A stretch of 64,000 bases of DNA, taken from Planctomycetaceae bacterium (GTDB lineage Bacteria > Planctomycetota > Planctomycetia > Planctomycetales > Planctomycetaceae). The notes beneath the pieces were generated by a model. The model saw only the letters and a program-made list of their open reading frames with translations. It was not told the DNA's origin and searched no databases. The position numbers were made by a program, and so were the translations under genes. Position 1 is the stretch's first letter. Each line of letters starts with the position of its first letter. Of this stretch, positions 53,759 to 62,700 are shown one piece after another. The DNA lies in NCBI GenBank assembly GCA_021732975.1, contig JAKFWC010000022.1, positions 1 to 64,000 on the forward strand, in the 5' to 3' direction.

Positions 53759-54727
53759 GTGAGTGTGATGACGGCGATTGAAAACGGCACGGCGCTGTTC
53801 GTTGATGAGACGCGCAGTCACTTCGAACTAACGGGCCAGGACCGTGCGAAGTTTCTGCACAATTTCTGTACGAATGACATCCTGCGACTGTCCGCGGGAC
53901 ACGGGTGCGAAGCCTTCATCTGCAACGTGAAAGGCCGCATCCTGGGGTTCGTCACCGTCTTCGTGGGTGAGACTTCGTTGTGGCTGGAAACCGTCGCCGG
54001 GGCCGCACCGGGGTTGATGGCGCATCTCGATCGTTACCTTATCCGCGAAGATGTCCAATTCGCGGATCGCTCGGCTGAAGTCGCCGAGATCTTGCTGTGC
54101 GGGCCCTTGGCAGCGGGGTTACTGAACCTGGTTTTCGGCGACACCACAGCGCTCGGCGAGGGGCCGGTGTATCGATTTAGAAATGTGTCGCACGAAGGAA
54201 ATGCGCTGCGTCTTGCCCGGATCGATTGGCTGGGTGATCCCAGTTGGTTGATCATCGCCCCGCAAGCAGCAGTTGCCGGATTGGTGCAGAAACTGGAGTC
54301 AGCAGGAGCGGTGCGCGGAACGCCCGAAGAGATGGAATCGTTGCGGATTGAAGCAGGATTCCCCCAGTATGGCCGTGACATTACAGAAGAACATCTTGCC
54401 CAGGAAGTCGGCCGCACGCCGCGGTCCATCAGCTTCACGAAGGGCTGTTATCTCGGCCAGGAACCCATTGCCCGGTTGGACGCACTCGGTCACACCAACA
54501 AAGAGCTGCGACGGCTGCAGAGCGATGCCCCCACGCCAGTCATCGCCGGGGCCGTGATTCGTGATGCTGACGGCACGCAGGATATCGGCGTAGTCACCTC
54601 CGCAGCACCGGATCCCCGCGGTAACGGGAGTGTCGCACTGGGATATCTCAAAACACGCTGGACCACCAGCGGCAGTCGCGTGATGATTCTCACCGATACC
54701 GGACCTATCGAAGCCGGTGTGCGGTAA
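53759..54727 (+). CDS. YgfZ/GcvT-like folate-binding protein
   Basis: A 322-residue member of the YgfZ/IBA57 group, folate-dependent proteins that help to build or repair Fe-S clusters. The family signature KGCYLGQE is present with Cys230. The N-terminal block LTGQDRAKFLHNFCTNDI and GRILGFVTVFV, and the aminomethyltransferase-type C-terminal barrel (SVALGYLKTRW), are as expected. GTG 53759 is used; an ATG at 53768 is equally usable. The Fe-S role would suit the Rieske operon that starts 1.6 kb downstream, though they are not one transcript. Confidence 0.88.
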   Translation: MSVMTAIENGTALFVDETRSHFELTGQDRAKFLHNFCTNDILRLSAGHGCEAFICNVKGRILGFVTVFVGETSLWLETVAGAAPGLMAHLDRYLIREDVQFADRSAEVAEILLCGPLAAGLLNLVFGDTTALGEGPVYRFRNVSHEGNALRLARIDWLGDPSWLIIAPQAAVAGLVQKLESAGAVRGTPEEMESLRIEAGFPQYGRDITEEHLAQEVGRTPRSISFTKGCYLGQEPIARLDALGHTNKELRRLQSDAPTPVIAGAVIRDADGTQDIGVVTSAAPDPRGNGSVALGYLKTRWTTSGSRVMILTDTGPIEAGVR

Positions 54728-54743
54728 GAATGAGACAAATAGG

Positions 54744-54827
54744 GTGTGCCACCAACTCTGCCAGTGCTCTTTGTGTTGATGTCTGTCGACATAGAAATAC
54801 AAGCCACTTGCAGAGCCAGTGGCACAC
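54744..54827. terminator. Imperfect inverted repeat between convergent genes
   Basis: GTGTGCCACCAACTCTGCCAGTG (54744-54766) pairs with CACTTGCAGAGCCAGTGGCACAC (54805-54827), 19 of 23 positions. It separates the YgfZ-like and DUF4392 genes. Confidence 0.65.
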
Positions 54828-54844
54828 ATATGCCCTTGCTGGCG

Positions 54845-55891
54845 CTACGGGCTGGTGGGGGTTTCGAGAAACAATCGCCGCATGCCTTCCCATGGCTGGA
54901 TATAGGTGAGAAACGGCAAACCATCCACCGTCGGTTCGTACAACCGAGTGACACCATCCACCGCCAATCCGGCCGCGACGAGATTTCGCAATCGCGTTTC
55001 TTCCAGTTCCGCCGTCCACGCGGTGAGAATCCCGGCGCGATTCCGACGGGCGACACATCCGGCGGCGAGGGCCTGAGCGCCCCAATTGCTCACGCCAGCG
55101 AGGATCGTCCAATCGGCCGCCACACGGCACGGAATAAGACTCGCCGCCGGTCCGGAGAGTCGTCGACGAATCTCACGCCACGGTATCGCTCCCATGCCGA
55201 TTTCGTTGCCGCCATCACCAACGCCAACGGTGCGCACGCCGGGCCGTTGTGCTGACACCATTTCCAGCACGCGATGCAGCGGTGCGGTGTCTTCGTCGAT
55301 GATCACGCCGCGCATGTTGTGGCAACGATCATGGTGTTCGACCGGGACCGTGGCGGCAAATTCTGCCCGGCGCGAAGCCGGACTGTCGTCGCGTCCGAGA
55401 TCATCGAGCGTATAACTGGGTCCGACGCGCTCAATGGCGATGACGTGTGACAAATCCCGATTCGCTGGTTCGGCGAGAGCCGCATTCGTCCATGCATCGA
55501 CTTCCTGCGCCGTCATAGGAAGCGTGATCACCGTGTCTCGCTTCAGTCCGTATTGTTCAACCGCGAACGTCACACAAGCCGCACAGCGGTCATCGGTCAG
55601 GATCGACACCCGCATTCCCAATGCGGAGAGGGCTGCCGCCAGTAAAGCCGTTCCCGGTGGCCCATCGGTTTCCGCGGCTGGGGGCGTCGCGCCGGGGATA
55701 TAGAAACCGGTGATCAACCAGACCGTCTGTCCGAACCGTGCGAGATGATCGCACGCCGCCCGAAGGTGACCGGGACACAACGGCGGCAGCACGGTCTCGG
55801 CTTCGATCAACCCTCGACGAGCAGGATCGCGACGAATGAGCTGGTCGAGCCGCTCCCAGGGATCATCGAGCGACGACGGAATCGACGACAC
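54845..55891 (-). CDS. D-glutamate cyclase-like (DUF4392) protein
   Basis: A 348-residue cytoplasmic protein of DUF4392, the domain found in D-glutamate cyclase, which turns D-glutamate into 5-oxo-D-proline. The family blocks are visible: WLITGFYIPGATPPAAETDG, VIAIERVGPS, GRDDS near 175 and GVGDGGNEIGMG near 225, then NWGAQALAAG. It is a stand-alone enzyme rather than a fusion. A role in D-amino-acid turnover from the cell wall is plausible; the substrate is inference. GTG 55891 follows GGAG. The stop codon TAG is inside the repeat-like AGCCCGTAGCGCCAGCAAGG. Confidence 0.82.
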   Translation of the reverse strand: MSSIPSSLDDPWERLDQLIRRDPARRGLIEAETVLPPLCPGHLRAACDHLARFGQTVWLITGFYIPGATPPAAETDGPPGTALLAAALSALGMRVSILTDDRCAACVTFAVEQYGLKRDTVITLPMTAQEVDAWTNAALAEPANRDLSHVIAIERVGPSYTLDDLGRDDSPASRRAEFAATVPVEHHDRCHNMRGVIIDEDTAPLHRVLEMVSAQRPGVRTVGVGDGGNEIGMGAIPWREIRRRLSGPAASLIPCRVAADWTILAGVSNWGAQALAAGCVARRNRAGILTAWTAELEETRLRNLVAAGLAVDGVTRLYEPTVDGLPFLTYIQPWEGMRRLFLETPTSP

Positions 55892-56330
55892 GCATTACAC
55901 TCCGACCGACGGGTTGCGAAAAGGAGGCGAACTTCCCGTGTTTGAGAAAGGCGAACAAACGATGGGCAACAAGCCGATAGGGTGAGTCTCCACCGCAGGC
56001 TCGATTCAAAACCCCTCGGCCAGACCGAACCACAGTGGACGGAAGCCACAGAAACGTAAGGTGAACGCGACGTGATCGCAATGCCGCGACCTGCGATCCG
56101 GATTCTTGGTTCTGAGAAAAACAGGAGCCAAGGTGAGCGATCCGGTTGTCAGCTTTCGTTGATCATGCCAGAATCCCGAGGTTCGTTGTGGCTCGACGGA
56201 CCGACACCAGTCTTTACTGGCGTTCGGATTCTCCGTCGAGCGAGTCGCTAACACACTCAGACTCTTGGACAGATGACACGCTGGGCAATCGCCGAGCTTG
56301 TTCCTTGTCCGCACTCGGCGCTGTTTCGCT
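55892..56330. other. Promoter region of the respiratory operon
   Basis: 439 bp without a recognisable gene between the DUF4392 gene and the Rieske gene. It should hold the promoter of the downstream four- or five-gene operon. I see no clear operator or hairpin. Confidence 0.45.
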
Positions 56331-57437
56331 ATGGAAGAGAAGAAGCCGTCGACCGCCGATATTCTCGCGAAAATTCGCGCCCAGAAAGCGGCTGCAGCCG
56401 GAGGCACGCCCGCTCCGGCTCCCGAAGCCGCTGCGTCTCCGCCCGCGGAACCGGCACCCGTTGCAGCAGTGGCTCCGACAGAAACACCGGTACCGGCCAA
56501 ACCCGCAGCACCGGCAGCGAAACCCGGCTCCACCGCAGATATTCTCGCGGCAATTCGAGCGAAAAAAGGTGGTGCCGCGACACCCGCCCCCGCAGCCGCC
56601 GTACCGACGCCGGCCGCAGCAGCACCTGCCGTTGCGGCCACCACGGCTGCGGCGACGCCCGCTACTGCTGGTCCAGCAAAGCCATTGCCTTCGATCGCGG
56701 AGATGGTGCGAGCCGCGAAGCCCGGCGCTGCGGCCGCTCCGGTTGCCGCAAAGGCTCCGGTTGTCGCTCCGCCGATGCCGACCAAACCGCTGCCTCCGTC
56801 GGCCAAGAAGGGGGCCCCTGCCCCGACACGACGGAATCTGGCCGGATTGGTTACCGTGACCGCCGTATCACTCGCATCCCTCGTATTGGGCACGCTTTTC
56901 AGCAGCCCGATGCTCATCATTATTGGCGTGTGTATCTGGGGGGCGCTCCTGTCCCCGTTCGCGATGGCCTGGACCGCACTGGCCGGGGTTACGGGCATCG
57001 CCACGCTCGGCACCGCCCGGTTCATGTTCCCCAACGTGCTGGTCGAACCGCCCTCGAAATTCAAGATTGGCCCCGCGAGTGATTATCCGCTCAACGCGGT
57101 CTCTAATAAGTGGAAAGATCAGTTCGGCGTCTGGATTGTGCATACCGACCAATACGAAGGCAAGGACCTGATTTATGCCTTGTCAACGGTCTGCACCCAC
57201 CTGGGTTGTACACCCAGTTGGCTGGATGGCGAACAAAAGTTTAAGTGTCCCTGTCACGGGTCCGGTTTTTATATTACCGGCGTGAACTTTGAAGGTCCGG
57301 CGCCGCGTCCTCTGGAACGCGTCGGCTTGCGGATCGCCGAAGACGGGATGCTCGAAGTCGACAAGAGCATGAAGTTCCAGGAAGAAATGGGCCAGTGGGT
57401 CGACGCGACATCGTTCGTTGATGGCAGCCTGGCTTAG
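56331..57437 (+). CDS. Rieske Fe-S protein with long repeat-bearing N-terminus
   Basis: A 368-residue Rieske subunit of a cytochrome bc/b6f-type complex. The 2Fe-2S motifs are CTHLGCTP (Cys288, His290) and CPCHGSGF (Cys306 and the His three residues on), with the disulfide Cys pair. Two transmembrane helices (about 170-191 and 195-215) lie before the cluster domain. The first 165 residues are Ala/Pro-rich and contain two near-identical copies of STADILAxIRAxK (7-19 and 67-79) and a weaker third (121-130), with the look of docking motifs on a flexible arm. ATG 56331 is chosen as the first repeat follows at once; no strong ribosome-binding site is visible. It is the first gene of the respiratory operon. 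Confidence 0.93.
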   Translation: MEEKKPSTADILAKIRAQKAAAAGGTPAPAPEAAASPPAEPAPVAAVAPTETPVPAKPAAPAAKPGSTADILAAIRAKKGGAATPAPAAAVPTPAAAAPAVAATTAAATPATAGPAKPLPSIAEMVRAAKPGAAAAPVAAKAPVVAPPMPTKPLPPSAKKGAPAPTRRNLAGLVTVTAVSLASLVLGTLFSSPMLIIIGVCIWGALLSPFAMAWTALAGVTGIATLGTARFMFPNVLVEPPSKFKIGPASDYPLNAVSNKWKDQFGVWIVHTDQYEGKDLIYALSTVCTHLGCTPSWLDGEQKFKCPCHGSGFYITGVNFEGPAPRPLERVGLRIAEDGMLEVDKSMKFQEEMGQWVDATSFVDGSLA

Positions 57438-57516
57438 TTGAGTTCGTTCGTGCAGCCTCTGCCTTACATCGTTTAATTCACTTTCCAAGCGTTTTACTCC
57501 GGGGTGACCGTCCAAC

Positions 57517-58290
57517 ATGTCCGTCGGCGATTACATCCGCGGCTCCCAGATTTGGAAAAGCATCTTCCGCCACCCGGCACCGGTTGACCGCCGGAACCGC
57601 GTGGTGGTCATGCTCACCAACTTTTTCCTCCACCTGCACCCCGTTTCGATTAAGCAACAGGGCATTGCCTTGTCTTATACGTGGTGCATGGGGGGAATCA
57701 CGTTCTTTCTGTTTCTGGTCGAGACCATCACCGGCGTGCTGCTGATGTTCTATTACCGACCGACACTGCAATTCGCCTTCAATGACATCCTCGCGCTCCG
57801 CGATGTCACCACGCTCGGCATCATGCGTGAAATTCACCGCTGGGCGGCTCACGCGATGGTGATCACGGTCTGGCTCCATATGTATCGAGTATTTCTCACC
57901 GGCAGTTATAAGCCCCCGCGGGAATTCAACTGGGTGATCGGCGTACTGCTGCTCGTGCTCACACTACTTCTGTCCTTCACCGGCTACTTGCTGCCGTGGG
58001 ATCAATTGGCGATCTGGGCCATCACCGTCGGCTCCAACATGGCCCGCGCGACGCCCTTCCTGGGGTATGAAGGCCCGGGGGCACAACTCCTCAACATCGG
58101 TGGATTCGATTTGATCACCAACGGCAGCGATGCTCGGTTCCTGCTGCTCGGCGGCCGGTTCGTGGGCGAAGCCACGCTGAATCGGTTTTACATCCTGCAC
58201 TGCGTGGCGATTCCCTTGGTTGTCGCCCTGCTGATTGCGATTCACTTCTGGCGCGTGCGGAAGGACGGCGGAATCAGCCAACCGCTGTAA
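57517..58290 (+). CDS. Cytochrome b6-like subunit
   Basis: A 257-residue four-helix cytochrome b that carries electrons from quinol across the membrane. The two haem pairs are His107/His121 and His228/His243. There are 14 residues between the second pair, as in cytochrome b6 (mitochondrial cytochrome b has 13). Cys57 in YTWCMGGIT aligns with the Cys that binds haem ci in b6 (YCLGGIT), and RVFLTGSYKPPREFNWVIG and LLPWDQLAIWA match b6. The C-terminus RKDGGISQPL fits the split b6/subunit IV layout. It is 79 bp after the Rieske gene. Confidence 0.95.
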   Translation: MSVGDYIRGSQIWKSIFRHPAPVDRRNRVVVMLTNFFLHLHPVSIKQQGIALSYTWCMGGITFFLFLVETITGVLLMFYYRPTLQFAFNDILALRDVTTLGIMREIHRWAAHAMVITVWLHMYRVFLTGSYKPPREFNWVIGVLLLVLTLLLSFTGYLLPWDQLAIWAITVGSNMARATPFLGYEGPGAQLLNIGGFDLITNGSDARFLLLGGRFVGEATLNRFYILHCVAIPLVVALLIAIHFWRVRKDGGISQPL

Positions 58291-58362
58291 TCGCGGTCCG
58301 GTCGTTTGGTTTTGGAACTACGTGTCGTTTGTATTCGGTTTGACGGGTCAACGGTCGCCATT

Positions 58363-59721
58363 ATGCTCGAGCATCATCCCGATCTCACCGCCTCGGTCAT
58401 TTATGGACTGGGATGGCTCTACCTGCTGCTGTTCCTCATGAACTGCGCGTGGGTTTGGCGGAGCTATCACCAGGATGGCGAAGTCAAACTCTTTGGCCAG
58501 GGCGTCCCGGTGGCGAGCATCTGGGCGCTCTATGCGGCCATGCTGGGCATGATCTCGACGGCCCATCTCACCGGCTCCAACAATCCGCAAATGTTCCTGC
58601 TGCGAATGCCCGACGCGTTCAAATCCGCGGTGGATTCGCTCTCCGGCCCGGTGAGCTTCTTCTCGCTGTCGGTCGGTCTGTTCGTGGCGGTCATTTTGCT
58701 GCGGGAATGGATCGTCAAACCGACTGTCGGCTGGGTTCTGCTTAATGCCTCGCTGATTTTCCTCGCGCTGAGTATGACGGATTACGATTTCCGGCAGATT
58801 GTCGGCAAGCCAGACAATGTGCCGATCGTCGCGATGCTCTTCATCTGCGCGTACTTCACGTGGCTGTCGTTTGCCTGTGCGGTCGAGAACGACAAGCGGA
58901 AAGCGGCCGGTAAGCCCCTGTATTCACAGGAAAAGAACGACAAGATTCTCGTCTGGCCCGACTTGGTTTACAGCGAACTAATCTGCATGGTCCTCGTGAC
59001 CGCGCTCCTGGTGGCATGGGGCATTGTGCTGCAGGCACCGCTTGAAGAGCCGGCCTCATCGGCGAAGACTCCGAACCCGTCGAAGGCCCCGTGGTACTTC
59101 CTCGGCTTGCAGGAAATGCTGGTCTACTATGATCCGTGGATGGCCGGCGTGGTGCTGCCGAGCATGATTCTTGTCGGCCTGATGGCGATCCCGTACATCG
59201 ACTTCAACAAGCTGGGCAACGGCTACTACACCTTCAACGAACGCAAGTTTGCGATCAGCACCTTCCTCTTCGGTTTCCTGCCGCTGTGGGTCGCCATGAT
59301 CGTGCTGGGAACGTTCCTGCGGGGTCCGAACTGGAACTTTTTCGGGCCGTACGAATACTGGGATGTCCATAAACTGGAACTGCTGAACAACGTCAACATC
59401 TCGGAGTGGTTCTGGTACAAGGTGATGAACACCAAGATGCCAGTGGCTCCGGCCGGTTCGGACCAAGCCACACAAATCGGTTATATTCTGCTGCGGGAAT
59501 GGCTGGGTCTGGTGATCACGGTCGCTTACCTGGCCGTGTTGCCACCGCTGATGGCCGTGACGGTATTTCGGAAGTTCTTCGTAAGAATGGGCTTCCTGCG
59601 GTTCATGGTGCTGTCGAATCTGATTTTGTTCATGGCGTCACTGCCGATCAAGATGGTGCTGCGGTGGTCCTTCAACCTGAAGTACATCGTGGCGATTCCG
59701 GAGTGGTTCTTTAATATCTAA
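58363..59721 (+). CDS. Cytochrome b C-terminal (subunit IV-like) protein with extra N-terminal membrane region
   Basis: A 452-residue membrane protein. The C-terminal half is the subunit IV part of a split cytochrome b: SKAPWYFLGLQEMLVYYDPW (about 240-260) stands where the quinol-site PEWY loop lies, followed by VVLPSMILVGLMAIPYID. The N-terminal ~200 residues hold several extra membrane helices (LGWLYLLLFLMNCAWVW, VASIWALYAAMLGMISTAHL, SFFSLSVGLFVAVILLREW) not found in b6f subunit IV. About nine or ten helices in total. ATG 58363 is chosen; a frame 19 codons longer is less likely. It probably makes one complex with the two upstream products and the multihaem cytochrome. Confidence 0.88.
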   Translation: MLEHHPDLTASVIYGLGWLYLLLFLMNCAWVWRSYHQDGEVKLFGQGVPVASIWALYAAMLGMISTAHLTGSNNPQMFLLRMPDAFKSAVDSLSGPVSFFSLSVGLFVAVILLREWIVKPTVGWVLLNASLIFLALSMTDYDFRQIVGKPDNVPIVAMLFICAYFTWLSFACAVENDKRKAAGKPLYSQEKNDKILVWPDLVYSELICMVLVTALLVAWGIVLQAPLEEPASSAKTPNPSKAPWYFLGLQEMLVYYDPWMAGVVLPSMILVGLMAIPYIDFNKLGNGYYTFNERKFAISTFLFGFLPLWVAMIVLGTFLRGPNWNFFGPYEYWDVHKLELLNNVNISEWFWYKVMNTKMPVAPAGSDQATQIGYILLREWLGLVITVAYLAVLPPLMAVTVFRKFFVRMGFLRFMVLSNLILFMASLPIKMVLRWSFNLKYIVAIPEWFFNI

Positions 59722-59795
59722 GCGGACTGCGCGACTGCGGATCGTTTTTGCCTGTTTCCGTTAGCCCCCGTTTTCCCGCTGACTGAGTGCCCACT

Positions 59796-62700
59796 ATGCC
59801 GGCGACTGATGATTATCTCCGCGACCCCAAGCGGATGCACAAGATTTTCGCCCTCTCCTCCGTGGTCTTCCTGGCCACCACGGTGTGGATGATGTGGGCC
59901 GACTACGCCGATGAATGGCGGCCGTTCCAGCGGCAAGCGCTCAAGCACATCGCCGAGCGCGATAATGCCCGGATTGCGGCGATCAAGGCCGATCCGACGT
60001 ATATAGCAGAGTCCAAAGCGGCGACTGAGCAACAGGCCTCCGTCGCCGAGCATCTGAAAGCCCAACAGGCCGAGCTGGATCGACTGGAGAAGCAGGTCTC
60101 CGACCTTTCCCAGAAGTCCGCCGCAACGATGCGCGAATTGCGGACAAAGCGGGCGATCCGCGATGTGGCCCGCGCCACTTACGGCCTCAAAGTTCGCGAT
60201 AATGAATCCAAGCGAATTCAGGACGAGTTCCGCGACGCCTACAACAAAGCGGAAGCCGAAGCCACGGAGTTCGAGAAACGCTACAGCAGTGAGAGCTACC
60301 AAGTTGTCCAGGCCAAAGCCGCTCTGGCGGCGACCACGGCAGAACGCGATAAAGCCGAACTGCGCGTCAAAGCCTTGAATGCCGACTTGGTGCGGCTCTC
60401 CGCCGCCGTCAACAAGATCGAGCCGACCAGCACGTTTTCCGCTTTGAAGCGCGATTTCATGCTGCTGCCGATCATCAACGGCTTCAACTCGCCGGAACGC
60501 ATCACGCAGGACTGGATGCCGCGGCTGGAAATCCCCCTCGGCGGACTGGTCAATGTGCAACGCTTCGATCGTTGCCGGACCTGCCACTACATGATCGATG
60601 CCGTCGACACCGGCACGAAACCCGGCTTCCCACACGGTTCGGGTGAAAAGGGTTCCGGAACGTTTGAGCATCCGTACGCCTCGCATCCCCGGCTCGATCT
60701 GTTCCTGACCTCGGCGAGTCCGCATCCGCTGCCGAAATTCGGTTGCACGTCCTGCCACTCGGGCCAAGGCTCGGGCACGTCTTTCCAGAACGCTTCGCAC
60801 ACGCCGAATCATCCCGTCATCGAACACGAATGGCAGGAAAAATACGGCTGGTTCGACAACCACTTCTGGGAACAGCCGATGCACCCAAAGCGGTTTGAAG
60901 AATCGAACTGCATCAAGTGCCATATCAATGTGACGGAACTCGGCACCAACCCCAAGTTCGGTGCGACCGCTCCGAAGGTGGTGAAGGGCTACGAACTCGT
61001 CAAGAAGTACGGCTGCTTCGGCTGCCACGAAATCAACGGGTTTGAAGGGACCAAGATCGTCGGTGTCGACCTGCGTCTGGAACCGAATGCAGAAGATGCC
61101 GAGAAGATCGCCAACGATCCGACACAAGTCGCCGGTAAAATGCGGAAGGTCGGCCCGTCGCTGAAGCACATCGCCTCAAAGTCCGACCAGGGCTGGATCG
61201 AGAACTGGACTGAAGAACCGAAGAGTTTCCGTCCCACCACGCGAATGCCGCAGTTCTTCAAGCTGACCAATCAGCACGACGAACTCGCCGCAAAGTTTAA
61301 CCCCATCGAACTGGCCGGCATCGGGACGTACCTGTTGGGCAAGTCGCAGCCGCTCGACGTGTTGACCCCGCAAGCGGGTTATCAACCGAACGCGGAACGT
61401 GGTAAGGAACTGTTCGCGACCAAGGGTTGCGTGGCCTGTCACACCCATTCTGAAATGGCCGGCGTGAATGCGGACTTCGGTCCGGAGTTGTCACGGATCG
61501 ACGCCAAACTGAAGGCAGGCAACGTCGGTTTCAACTGGCTCTACACCTGGATTCGCGAACCGGAACGGTATCATCCCCGTACAAAGATGCCGCACCTCTT
61601 CCTCGAAGCGCAAGGTGAAGGGGACAAGCACGTCGATCCGGCCGCGGATATCGCCGCCTTCCTGTTGAAGTTGAAGGGTGCCCCCGCCGACTACAAACCG
61701 TCCGCGGAGTATGCTACGCACGCCGTTGAACCGGCCGCGCTCGATGAACTCGTGCAGAACTTCCTCATCAAACTGCTCACGCCGGAGCAGATCGAGGAAT
61801 TCATGAAGACCGGCAAGTACCCCATCCCGGCCAAGTCGGTGAAGGGGGACGAAATCGAACTCACCAACGGTCCGGACGGAGCCCTCGACGCCACCGAATG
61901 GCATCAACGCAAATTGACCTATGTCGGTCGCAAGACGATCAGCAAGTACGGCTGCTACGGCTGCCACGAAATCCCGAACTTTGAAGCCGCTCGCCCCATC
62001 GGTACTGCACTGCAGGACTGGGGCAAGAAAGACCGTTCGCGGCTGGCGTTCGAGCACATCCACGAATACCTGCATCACCACGGGCAACCCGATCTGGGCA
62101 TGGCGATCGAAACGCTCACCGAGGCCGATGCCGCGCGGCTGCACGTCGAAGGGGGAGCCGGAGTTCGCGTCGGCCCGACAATTCCAGGCAGCGCACCGCT
62201 GGCTGCCATTCGGATCGACGGCGAGAAGCGCGAGAAGGATGCCCTCCAGCCGGACGATGTGATTCTGGCATACGATCGTTTGGCGATCGCCGACGCAGCA
62301 CAATTGAAGGCCCAACTCCGCCGGACCGAGCCGGGGACACCAGTCATGCTGGAAGTCTGGCGGGACGGTCACGAGCATCAGATGCTGGTCGCGCCGGATG
62401 GGTCGCTGGAAGAACGCGTTCAGGAAGGACTCGGTAAAGCCCGCCGTCACGAGTTCAAAGACCCGGCCGAGGAGGATCGCGAGACCTCGGCGGCGTTCTA
62501 TTACGAAAGCCTGGGACATCACGGTCGCCCTGGCTTCCTCTGGCAGAAGTTACGGCAACCGCGCAGTTACGATTTCAAGATGGCGGAAACCAAGCCCTAC
62601 GACGATCGCCTGCGGATGCCGAAGTTCCCGTTCACCGAGGAGGACATCGACGCGATCGCCACGTTCGTGCTCGGTCTCACGGCCGAGCCGCCGAATCCGG

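Noticed and set aside
56006..57064. Minus-strand Ala/Gly-rich frame of 352 codons opposite the Rieske gene
   Set aside because: It mirrors the Ala/Pro arm of the Rieske protein; no motif and no ribosome-binding site.
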